Below, piece by piece: positions 51,901-63,100 of a DNA stretch of 64,000 bases (its first letter is position 1; every line of letters starts with the position of its first letter). Origin of the DNA: Oxyruncus cristatus (lineage: Eukaryota > Chordata > Aves > Passeriformes > Cotingidae). The position numbers and the translations under genes are program-made. The notes beneath the pieces are model-generated. The model searched no databases, was not told the DNA's origin, and worked only from the letters and a program-made list of their open reading frames with translations. The stretch is taken from positions 1,184,557-1,248,556 of the forward strand of contig VXAY01003155.1 of NCBI GenBank assembly GCA_013399855.1. Direction: 5' to 3'.

Positions 51901-54900
51901 GACTGCAATGATGTCTCCCCTCAGTCTCCTCTTCTTCAGGCTGAACAGACCAAGTGACCTCAGCCTCTCCTCATACGGCTTCCCCTCAAGGCCCTTCACC
52001 ATCTTTGTTGCCCTCCTTTGGATGCTCTCTAATATTTTTCTTTTATTGCGGTGCCCAAAACTGCACACAATATTCAAGCTGAGGCTGCACCAGTGCAGAG
52101 CAAAGTGGGACAATCCCCTCCCTTGACCAGCTGGTGATGCTTTGCTGATGCTCCCCAGGACACGGTTGGCCCCTTGATTCTTACCCAAAGGCTTTCAAAT
52201 GTGCCATTGCCAACTGGGAGCTCCACGCATTATAACCTTTCTATTACATAGACCATTACAGTACCACTCTTCCACCTCTTCTGCCCTGCCTATCCCTCCT
52301 GAAGAGCCTTTAACCATCCAAAAGGGCACTCCAGTCACAGGTCTCATGAACCCACCAGGTTTCACTTAAGCCAATTATGTCAAATCTCAGGGACTTGGCC
52401 AAAACCTTGAGCTCCTCTTGTTTGTTCTTCTTGCTGCATGCATTAGTGTAGAAACATTTCAGGAGTGGTACATTGTAGCCAATATCTGGTAAAGTAAATT
52501 GAGGGATCCCATGAATGCTGGTTTTCTCAAGTTTTGGCACACCATCCCATTGCTGGTTTAAAACTCTGTCAACAAGCCCCACTAGCTCCGACTCTAGAAC
52601 TCCTTTTCCCCTTATCCCAACAGGTGCATCCCCTCAGGGGTCAGTAGACCATGTGTTGAGTACATCATCCCATGGTCAAAAAACCCAAATTTTTTTCAAT
52701 TACGCCACCAACAAAGAGCCAGGGATCTTTGATACTGAGCCACAACATATATGACATGTTGAGTAATTTTGGATTTGTATGGAGTATCTTTTAGTATGTG
52801 TTCACAAAGTTCAACCTCTGGTACTATGTATCAGGAAATGGAACTTAACTTTTTTTTTGTTGTTGTTTTTAATTGTACTAAAAGTTTACCTTAAGGAACA
52901 GGCAGTGAGACCACTATTGACTTGGATTACTATAATGTACCTGTTACAATTTGTCTTTTGGATATATAAGAAATAAACATGAAGTAATAGTTTTTAGAAA
53001 AAAATCTCTGGTTGAGGCATTATAAGCGTCATGTTAATGTTAATTGGAGAAAAAAAAACCCAAAACCAAATAAATCCACAACCCACAAGTTCAAAAATAT
53101 GTATTATCACCTAAATTTTCAGTCTTCTTATTTACATTAGTTTATGTGTACAGTAGAAATTATAATAATTACTGACATAGAAGTGAGGTATTTTGCTGCT
53201 GTAGTAGCGGAAAAATGGATGACTAATGAGTGGGAAAAACTTTTTGTGAACACTCTTCTGACTACATACAGGATGTTGAACTTATGAGCACAATGATGAT
53301 CTGCCACACATACTTTTAGCAGGAGTGAATTTTACTGGTTTAGGACATTGGCATTGCAGAAAGGAAAGTTTTTGAATTGTCACTTTTTTCTAAACTATAG
53401 GTCTTTGATTAATTATTGGGGAGTGGTCGCTAGACCACTAAATTATTGAATTGCTTTCATGTCCCACTGTTTCCTCTGTGACAGGAGTCTTAGCTTTTTA
53501 AACTAAATAATCTTCTGGCAACTCACAAAATCTCAGAGGGTGCTTCCACTTTCCTTAGAATTCATTAACAGAATGGTAAATGGACATTATGGTTATATTT
53601 GTCCATACTTCTAGCTCTACTAATAGGCAATAGGAAAACGTTTGTTTGTATGCTTGCCTCAGAAATTGATGAGAATGTCTTGATGTAAAGAGCATTTCTG
53701 TAGTTACAAGAATTTACTAAGTATTAAATTTCTGTCTGGGAAGAAAGTGTTCGCTTAAAAAAGGAATCACTTGAATTCATGTCTTTCTCTTTGGTTAGTG
53801 AAGTTAATCAGTGAAGAGAATGAAGATGAAGAGAAATTAAGAGAAAATTAGCTTTAATCCCTGTGTTTTCTTCCCAAGATAGGAATAGACTGTTCTTTGG
53901 GTAATGTTTGGGCTAGTCATTTATATACCTTGTGTCTCATTCTGTACTTAAGATAAATTTTGTGTAGTCTACAAGATGTTTTCATCATACACTTCTTTTG
54001 GATTTTGAATTGGACTCGCATTACTTGCACTTAGTTAAGTGTAATTTGTAAAATTGCAGTTTTTTGGCTATTCTGAACTACAAGGCAGATTTAGCAATCA
54101 TAAAATTTATATTAGAGTCCAAGCTGTTGTATTGTTATGAATGTAGCATCCAATTTGCAAAACAAATAATTGGTCTTCAAAAAATGTTAATATTCTAAAT
54201 GACTAAAAGGCACAGCTCTGATGTCATTGGTGACATTTTAAAAATATTGCTGACTTTGTTAAATGAATGTTAAGAGAATCTGTTCTACGAGCAGCTGGAT
54301 ATCCTCTGTTACTGTTGACATTTGTGGGAACTGAAAATCCTTTAGCACCTTTTATAATTGGTGTCAAGAATGATGCTGAAGCCAGTGACATTGAAAATGA
54401 GGATTTCTCACAACAAAGATAGGAAACAGTATCACATCTTTTGAGTGTTCAATGTTAATTTGCCAATAATTATTCTAGACACGAATGTTTACAAGCAGAG
54501 CTACCAATTTTGAAAGGGACTTGGAAACAGTCATTCCTAGTATTCACTGTGGAAAGGTTACATTTAGAAAGATCTTTCCTGGTTTTCTCTCTTTCATTTT
54601 TTAAATAGTTTTCTTAAGGGTTTTTTACAACAAGAGTAAAAATAAAAGCTCCTGACTAACTATTTTGTAGGTTGTCCATTCTTGTTGCATCAACATTAAT
54701 TATTCTTGATGTATTTGTCCTATAGAAGCCTTGTTGCCACTGTTGACAGGTGGAGTTGTCTTTTATGTCAGGAGTATAATTTTTTAATGAGCTCTTGATT
54801 AAAGGTTTTCTTTTGCTCCTTTTCTTTGAAAGAAAATGGGAAAGGAAAAATGAAAAATAACTCTCATAACAAGACATTGAAAAAAATGTTAATATATGTA

Positions 54901-56305
54901 CCAAAAGAGATTTAGATTTGACGCCATAAAACAACTAAATATTCACATAGAGCATTACCAAGGTATTATTTTATCAGAGCATTTCCTTTTTTCAAATTAT
55001 AGGCTTAAGAGTTTTTGGGCCTTTGGTGTAAGTAAGTAAAGTTATAAACATTCTTTGAAGTTTTAAAATAATAAAAAAAAAAACTTTGAAAGAGAACTGT
55101 AAAATAACACAAACTGTGCATTCAGCTTAACTAATAAAAATATAGTGTCATTTCAATATATCAAATAGACTTGCTAAACAAATATTCTCGTAACCATTTA
55201 AAAAATGGAACCCACAATATATACTATAAATAGCCTAGTCTCCTGTTTGCCTAAAAAGAAACAAACAACAGATTTGGAACTATTTTCTAGCCTCCAGACA
55301 GAGTTTTTCTAACCTTCTTCAACATGTTGTGGGGAACTGTGTTGCTACTTCAACTGCAAAAGCATCATGGGTGGGGTTCTGCTCCTTTAAGGAAAGGCAT
55401 AAAGGGCTTAAATAAATATTCCCAGCACTAACATTGGTGTTTGCAATGGAGTTGAAGACTGCAGTTCAGCTTCTCATGAGCTACTTAAAACAGGATGTTA
55501 GCACTTGTTTAATGTTAAAAAACCTGGATGGGACATGGCTTGAAGTAGCTACTGCTGTGACACTTAATAACGTGATATAATCCGGTGCTGGGAAGATGGA
55601 TTTCTCCTGCATACAAAGAGATGGTTTCCTCATGCTCAGGCATGGTACAGGTAATGGATGCTGGGATATCCAGAGCTTCAAGAATATTCATAAATAAATG
55701 TTGATTTGGAAGGTATATTCAGTACAATTTATAAAGGAAACTTGTTTTTCCCTCTTTAGATCTTGCTTTAGCTTTTTGCTTTTGACTTAGAAAATGCCCA
55801 TTGGTTCTATTTGTTAGATTTTTTTGAAGGAATGAGTGTTTATCAAAATATAGAATACAGTTGTTCAGTCTGTTGTGAAAAGATATGTTCACTGTATGCT
55901 TCTATGTTGAGTGCTATTTCTTCTGTTGATCTCACCGTACAAGTTTCTCGTAGAGGTAAGCTAGCTATGCTATAGAGAGTTAGACAAATAGGAGAATTGG
56001 AACATGGCCGCTGAGGAAGATGATCTAGGAGTTAATTTGTTTATCTGAATGTTACAGTGCCAGTTCTACTTAAACTATAACACATTGATAATTTTTAGAT
56101 CACTGTAATAAGCATACAAAGAAATCAAGAACCCACTGTATGATGCTTGGGTTTTTTCAGCCTTGTAATGGTAGTCCTTTAGAAAGTACATGTTGTGGTT
56201 TAACCCCAGCCAATAAACTGTTGGTTTTGACATTTTTAGCACTATATGTTTTAATAGATTGCTTTAAGGTAATACTTATGTGTTTTAATTTCCCTTTTGT
56301 GCTAG
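48980..56305 (+). other. DPH6: DPH6 intron (7.3 kb, phase 0)
   Basis: GTGAGT donor and TTTTGTGCTAG acceptor. It contains the antisense, internally deleted CR1 at 51886-52735. Elsewhere I see AT-rich intron without a recognisable gene or RNA. Confidence 0.9.
51886..52735 (-). mobile_element. Internally deleted CR1 LINE (endonuclease start joined to reverse-transcriptase end)
   Basis: Read on the - strand, 52582 to 52310 encodes the start of the CR1 second reading frame (a 90-codon open stretch with NACSKKNKQEELKVLA then FDIIGLSETWW, the beginning of the apurinic-type endonuclease). Similarity to the endonuclease appears to continue with disrupted frame to about 52175. It is followed directly by the far C-terminal reverse-transcriptase region ([51 protein letters not shown]) to 51886. 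The intervening catalytic endonuclease and polymerase region, normally around 2 kb, is missing. The true 3' end with the ATTCTATG-type terminus is also absent. Upstream of 52582, leader sequence seems to reach about 52735. The copy is non-functional. Confidence 0.88.
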
Positions 56306-56400
56306 CTCTCTGAGAAGTATGGTGTCCATGTTTGTGGAGAAGGTGGAGAATACGAAACATTCACTCTGGACTGCCCTCTGTTTAAGAAGAAAATAGTTGT
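56306..56400 (+). CDS. DPH6: DPH6 coding exon (probable exon 7) with the GEGGEYET signature
   Basis: A 95-nt exon reading [20 protein letters not shown] then [20 protein letters not shown] is the diagnostic second motif of the DPH6/DUF71 branch of N-type ATP pyrophosphatases, expected to line the nucleotide/substrate pocket with the PP-loop (family knowledge). All motif residues are intact. The acceptor is GTGCTAG|CTC; the pyrimidine tract is interrupted by a G and moderate. The donor is GTTGT|GTAAGG at 56400/56401, phase 2, the split valine being completed by the first base of the next exon. Confidence 0.97.
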
Positions 56401-56790
56401 GTAAGGAACAGTTTCTTCTATTTCCTTATATTAAAGCAACAGGTACATATTAAAAGTTTATCTTTAGACAACTAGAGGTGGTAAGAGGTAAAACATGGCA
56501 CTGGCAGTGGTAAAACATGTTCTCTAGGTTCACACTCTCGTTGTTTAACACTGGCAAAGTCCTCTGAAAACCTAAATCAGTACTTGACAAGATGAGGCCT
56601 TCAAAGAGGTCTGTAAAGTTTTAGACATTTGCTCTTTCATTTACTTGCTGATTATGTCCTGCAGTAAAACTGATACCTACACACTGACACTTTTATCCTT
56701 TCATGAAGTGCAAATTGCCTGTAATATTTATCTTTCATTACAGCTAAATTTGATAAACTGCCACGTCAGTAGCCTGTGGGTCCCATTAAC

Positions 56791-56805
56791 TGTGTGTGTG
56801 TGTGT
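56791..56805. repeat. (TG)n microsatellite
   Basis: Seven TG units; short simple repeat. Confidence 0.9.
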
Positions 56806-58251
56806 AAGTTTAGCAGCTTAGAATGATAGTAATAAACATTTTTCTTCAACTACTGCAGGCTTTTTAAATACAAACCTTAATGAATCCATCTCAATTACAC
56901 TCAGTAGTTTATTCCTTTGACATAAATTACTAAAATCTGTGTAGTGAGATATGGAAAATATTTGTGTCTTGATGCAAGTTTCTTACTAGCCTGTTAAGTA
57001 GTTAAGCCTCCTTGCTTCAAGTGAGATACTGTGACTGGTGTTTCTTTTCCTAACAAGTAAACAAACTAGTAATCATGTACTGGTGATTGATTCTCAGTTG
57101 TTTTAGGGAAGGTCAAGATTATGGAGCATATAGACATGATTAAGACTTTCATGGTGAAGGTCTGTTTGTTTCACTTTAGTGTAAGACTGGGATCTGTCTG
57201 TGTAAGCAATAGAGAACCAAAACCAGCTAGCTCTGTTTCATTGCATGGCATTTGGGAGGAGTTCAATAGGCAAATTGGTAAAAATGTTGTCAGCTAGTCT
57301 GACAGATGTCGCTGAAATAGTGGTTAGCTCTGCCCTTCATTTGAGATCAACCAAATGGCAGTTTAAATAGGAATGTATAATAGTATATTCTGAGTGTATT
57401 TCAGACTATCGGTGGTTTAAAGACGGTTCAAGTAAGTAGGAAAAGCTAAAACAGAGGTGGTGTGACTGAGTTGTTTTTATTTCTCTTGGTGATACTCCAA
57501 ATTATAATAAAAGTTAACAATAAATGCACAAAAATACATAAACACCAAATATATAAATCAGTGAGTATTTAATAATAAATATATGGCACAGTAGACTCAT
57601 AAACAGTTTCTCGGCTGTTTCTAAATATACATTTCAGCTCCACTGGCATTGTGTGTCTCTGTCTTGATTAGTCCTGCTTAGCTCTTACATTATTCATTTA
57701 ATAAAGACATCCTTTGAGGGGCCATGCATATGAAATCTGTTACTTTATGAACTTTTTAAGAAAAATATTTTGTAGTTCCTTTGTCATTAAATAAGTTACA
57801 AGTTCAGTTATTTTCTGCTATTCAGTCTTGCTTTTCACATATGCTGAATCTAAACAGACTTTGTTATCCTGTTAACTCTGCTAGTATGGTTTCCAAATGT
57901 TTAGATAGCCATGGTTCAGGTATACATCTACTCTGCTGTACTGGTGAACTGGGACATGCAGGATGTAAGTAGACTGCTTCTTTTACTCTGGAGTTTTTCA
58001 CATTTACTAGGTATTCTTTAAATTCAACGGGCACATACAGTTAATAACTATTTTTTTTCGTTCTGATATCAACATTTCTGTTAATTAAGTTTTAAGTAGT
58101 TAATGCATCGCTGAAAAATACTAGATTTCCCCCATATTGGAGTTGAATAACAAGCAGAAAATGTTTATTGAGAACGTACTCACACACAGAGGATACCCTG
58201 GTATGAGGTACTGCTGGAGTCTTGGTGTCTGTTTTTTATTATTTTTAATGA

Positions 58252-58699
58252 TATATTCTTGTTGCTAAAGATTTCTGAAGTTATTTTCTACTGATTTCTG
58301 TTAGAAGACAGACATCATGGTCATTTGAAAAGACTAATTTTAATCTTAAGAAACTATCTAAAAGTTATCTTATGTTCATATATTAAATATAAACAATATT
58401 TTAATAATAAAAAATCTTGATAATTACTCTGAATGAAGCTGAGGCATATTTATCAAAATACTTTAGAAGTTTGCTTAAAGGGAAGTGGACCTTTTTATGT
58501 TAAAGGTATTTATAATTATTGTGCAATATTTTGTTATTTTAAATCCCAAAATACACTTTCTAGAACAGCTATTCCTGTTAATNTATATTCTTGTTGCTAA
58601 AGATTTCTGAAGTTATTTTCTACTGATTTCTGTTAGAAGACAGACATCATGGTCATTTGAAAAGACTGATTTTAATCTAGAACAGCTATTCCTGTTAAT
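58252..58699. repeat. Duplicated block flanking a single N (probable assembly artefact)
   Basis: Bases 58252-58346 recur at 58584-58678 with one mismatch (AGACTAAT versus AGACTGAT). The 24-mer that starts TCTAGAACAGCTATTCC occurs at 58559-58582, ending immediately before the N (58583), and again at 58676-58699. The second copy joins the two parts directly, without the 212 bases that separate them in the first. This is what two overlapping contigs or two haplotypes placed end to end would look like. Confidence 0.93.
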
Positions 58700-59529
58700 T
58701 TTACTCTTTTGTTAAGGCATTGGAATCTGGCCAAGACTTCAGTTGGTTTGAGTTTGCCTGGGTTTTATGTGGCATTACTAGAAATCTATCTATATCATCT
58801 CATTGAACAATATGAAGATACCAAGGGCACTGTGGTTTTGAAAAAGTTATGTGTTCTTAATCTTATTTACAGTAATTTTGGGATTTTCTTGTACTGCGCC
58901 TGAGTTTCTTTATGTTTTCTTTGGATTTCTCACCTTCTGATGTTTGTTTCCTAGAGCTACCTTTTTCTTAAGTAGTAAAAGCATGCAGATGGATATAACA
59001 GATACTGCCTCTTGTGAATCAAAGTGTGACAGATTGTGTCTGTAAAAATGAAAACTAAAATTAACTAATTTGAATCAGCACACGGGAAGTTTATCATTGC
59101 TACCAACACATTTGGCATTAAAAAGTTGTGTCTAGTAGTCTTCACTATCAGATGCAAGACGATTGAATCAGTCATTTTCTCAGTGTGAAATATTCTGTGT
59201 TGTTAATACTTCAAAAACTAATCCCTGGAACATAAAACAATAGACTTTTTGAAAATCTGTTGGTGAAATTAAAAGATTGCTCTACATATTAATCTCTAGG
59301 ATTTAAAACATAACGTGGTTTATGCTTCCATAGACTACAGCTAACTGATTCTCAATATTGGTCTGAAAGTCTGGAACAATAAGGGAAGATTGATGAGCAG
59401 AATTGTAAACACACTCAAGTGGCTTGCAGCTGGAGTGTCAAAAAATACATGTATCATACTAATTGTTGTTTGGCCTTGTATGTTGGGTGAGTAGAACATC
59501 TGTGTTTAGATAACATAGGCCTGTAATAG

Positions 59530-59830
59530 ACTTAGGGGCACCCTGTCAAGCAAAAAATCATGCTTGAGATTCCTGCCCTGCTGTGGGAAAGATCAAAGCA
59601 GAATATTATGCCTGTGCAAATCTCTGGGCAAACCCAGCAGGTTTGGTGATCCTCTATCATGGATTGAGACTCTGCAGTGCCTGTGTCCCTTCTTTTGTGC
59701 CTCTGCCTGAATGCTGCTTTGGGGACTCCAGCTGGAGAGGTAATGAAACCAAACTTATGCGTTGCATTTCAACTGTGGTTTTGTGGTTGTTCATGCATCC
59801 TGCCAGTGCCAGTTGACAGAGGAAGTATGG
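59530..59830. mobile_element. GC-richer LTR-like patch, unassigned
   Basis: Composition shifts from AT-rich intron to a balanced block (CTGCCCTGCTGTGGGAAAG near 59572, CTCTGGGCAAACCCAGCAGG near 59622, GGGGACTCCAGCTGGAGAGG near 59721) and returns to AT-rich at about 59830. A polyadenylation-like AATGAAACC at 59743 followed by a GT-rich stretch would suit the R/U5 part of an LTR. I infer an old avian LTR, but I cannot name a family and no terminal duplication is visible. Confidence 0.35.
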
Positions 59831-60050
59831 TTTATTCCTTTTGAAAATCGAAAATTCTTGAAAATAATGTATGTTTGACAATATGATTTGATATACCAAA
59901 CTACCTTTTCTTTATTTATGTGGAAACACAGATAAGAAATGAATAGATTTTCAATTCGATACCTTGGAGGTTGTGTTATGCAGAGACTAAGTATTATCTA
60001 TATATAAAACTATATAGTACTATTTGATGAAAAAAAAATTTGTATTTCAG

Positions 60051-60138
60051 AGATTCAGCCAAAGTGGTTGTGCATTCGGCTGATGCATTTGCACCTGTTG
60101 GCTACCTTCATTTTTTAAAATCACACTTGGAGAATAAG
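60051..60138 (+). CDS. DPH6: DPH6 coding exon (probable exon 8), GC donor
   Basis: An 88-nt exon. It completes the valine split after the previous exon (GT+A) and reads DSAKVVVHSADAFAPVGYLH then FLKSHLENK, matching the conserved HSADAFAPV-YL-FL segment near the C-terminus. Family similarity ends at the AAG lysine codon. The following bases are GCAAGT: there is no GT, but AAG|GCAAGT fits the known rare GC-AG donor class at every other position. Reading through would add 28 codons to a stop at 60220-60222; the first few (ASS) happen to resemble the VSS of the family's last exon, but the rest does not. About 17 C-terminal codons should follow in a further exon, not seen before base 64000. Confidence 0.93.
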
Positions 60139-63100
60139 GCAAGTAGTTTGAAAATGTTGTCTTCCTTTAAAGATATATGCATGCTTTCTGTTTTTCTGTT
60201 GCTTTGTCACAATTTGGAATGAACCTAAATATTCTCATGTGGGTGTAATTTCAAATAACAATGTACGTAATTTCAAATAGCAGTGTACATATTTTGTTGA
60301 ATTTCAGAACTTACCATAAGGAAAGAATGAACACAAGTGCTTCCTCGTGTCGAATGAGTGTACTTGACACAAGGAAGTATAGTATATAGGTAGTGTATTT
60401 GTGTGGCATTTTTCATCTTGAAGCCTCAAGGTGCTCAGCCAACATGGTTCAGTCAAGTATGTAACCTGTGTAGTACAACTAACTACACTGTAGAACACAC
60501 CTGTATTAGGAAACTGTATGAACAGTGTTGATTTGCTCTGAGGTGGCATCTCTTTTTGATGTTTCTGATGGAAAGTGGATGATTTAAAAACTCTCTAACC
60601 TTAAAGTGCTTGAGTTTTGAACATACTGAGTTTTATTTTTTCTATATGAAAGATACATCTAATGAATGACTTCAGATCATGTAGAGGAGATTGTCTTGGT
60701 CAAAAATTTTAAAGGAATCATTAATTCACTGGGATTAATTCTCTTAGTTTAGATTCCATAGAAACAGCAGAACAGGAATAGGAATTCTGGTGGTTTAAAT
60801 GTTGCAGACTTTCATATGAGCAGAACTAAGGTCAAACCAGAATTTATTTTCTTAGTATTTGTCATTGCTTTTCTGTTTTTTCTTTTATTATTTTGTGGGA
60901 AATTTTTTTTCCTCCTGAATCTCTATAATTTTTAATATTTTGTTGAAGAGAGTGCCTCATGATCTGTCTTCTACTATTGCAGTCATTCTTTTTATAGGTC
61001 TTCCTATGTTTTTCTGTACTTTGATGATATAGGTGCAGAGATTGTTATAGAGTGTTATTATATTGATATTTCACATTTCATGTCTCTTAAGCAGCTACAT
61101 TTCCTGAATGTCTTTCAATAGATCATGCCTTCCTCTCCTCCCCCTCCCTTTTTTGTTTTTAATTTTATTTTTCCGAACGGGTAAAATACCTCTATGTTTT
61201 TCTTCCATGATGGCCTCATTCTTCCCTTGGAAAGTAAATTGTATTTCATCCTGTCAATTTCTAGTATGGTATTTCTTTCAAAAATAAAACATTAAATATT
61301 TGTGTGGGTGACTCTGAAAAGTAAGTCTAACTATCTGAAGCAAAACCAAATAAGCTGAATAAAGGAAAATTTGGCAATGGGGCATGGTGAGAAAGAGTGA
61401 TAATATATTTCTTTGGGGGCACTGACTTTATTGCTCATAGCAAACTTGACACTAAAATGCACCTTACATCACTACAATGTGACAGGCTAGGGAAAATAAA
61501 AACCACAAAGCTTTACATAAATCAGGAAAAAAATCATATTAAAATGCTCAGCATTTTATATAAGAATCAAGATTTTACTTACATCTGTTGAGTAGCTCTT
61601 TTTCCCCTATTATGTAGATGTTTTAGATTTGGTTAAAGCCTCACAGTTTTAGGCATTGTTGTCGTAAATCATATTTGCAATCCATTGTAGACAAAGCTGT
61701 CACACTTTCCGAGGGGTAAGGTTTGCAGAGGCTTGCCCTGGACTTTGGTATATAAACTAATGTATTGTATAGTTAAAAGGAAAACAGTCTAATTTCTACA
61801 GTTGTTGTCTCATAAGGAAAAGCATTAGAATCCTTTTACCATAGGTTATTGTATGTCATGAGAAAATAAGCTAAATTTCCAAGAAGTTATGAATATGGAG
61901 AACTACTAAGTTTTTCAGAGTATAACTGCATAATGATAAATGCATGCCTTCAAGATTGATATGCCTGTAGTTTTTCTCACTATTTGGTGCTAACCAGCCC
62001 TACAGAAAATTTTAACTATCATTTAGTAATTCAGCACTTGAAATCCAATCCTACAATTAGAAAGTACTGCAGGGGAAAGCTGCTTTAGAAGAACTAATTT
62101 TAGTTTCAGGCTTTCAAGGGATCGCTGAAAATTGAACAAAAAAAAAAATACACCTTTATGAACAATATGTAAAAGTAGCCACTTGTGTAAGCGCTTCGAA
62201 GAAAACATTAATAGACTCCACAGTGAAGTGTAATTTTGAAAAGTATTATGACATCAGTTCTGTTATCATTTCAGCTGTGAGATATACATATTTTTAACTG
62301 TATTGTATAATAATTTTTATCGTGGTTATGTGCCACAGGTGTTAATTTTACATTCTTTGAATTTACTTTTAAAATCATTATGCAATTAGAGCTAGTGTAA
62401 TCTTAGTCTCTGCTGTCTTTCCTCCTCTATAATGCATTTTCTTTAGCTAAATCTCTTCATGTTTAACTACAAAGCCTGCCTAGAAATTTGTTTTAAATTG
62501 TTTCTGGCAGCAAAATGAGCCCTTGTGCCTAGGGGAACATAACATTTTACTCACTGTTCTGTCTTAATATATTACTATGCAACTTCAAGATGTGTTTTTG
62601 CATAATAATTGAAGCTTTTTTTAACACACCCTCTTTTCTTTCGTAAACAATGATACAGAAAAGGCTAAAGAGAAAAATAAATAAGATTTTATTATTAAAA
62701 TGTTATTAAAAATTGGTCAATACTTGTTATAGGCATTTTATATATTAAGAATAAATAATAATGGTTATAAAACACTGATTTCCAAAATTTGGGAATACCT
62801 CATTTACTTCAGGGTAAAAAACAAGGTCACCACTCTAATATAGATACCTAGTTTTATCGATATTTTACTTTGCCAATAAGACAATCACTTCATACATTTA
62901 AAATGTAGAATGTTTTCTGTTCAAGGGAGATAATTTCTGAAGCATATTCCAGAATCTTTAAATCAAGTATATTGGCTTTTGTAGTCAATAAAAAATTAAT
63001 TTTGAATATTTTCAATTAGGAAAAATACAACTGTGAAACATTTTTTTTTTACTTTGTCAGCACAGTGAACTTCCATAAACTTTTATTTTCTACCTATGTA

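Larger units (their letters stand above)
56401..60050 (+). other. DPH6: DPH6 intron (3.65 kb, phase 2)
   Basis: GTAAGG donor. The acceptor lies at TTTGTATTTCAG, after a run of nine A that makes the pyrimidine tract short. The intron holds a (TG)n tract (56791-56805), the duplicated block and N at 58252-58699, and a GC-richer LTR-like patch (59530-59830). Confidence 0.9.

Noticed and set aside
60139..60222. Read-through C-terminus of DPH6 as the main product
   Set aside because: Family similarity is lost after the first few residues, and a strong GC-type donor sits exactly where it ends. Kept only as a possible minor isoform.
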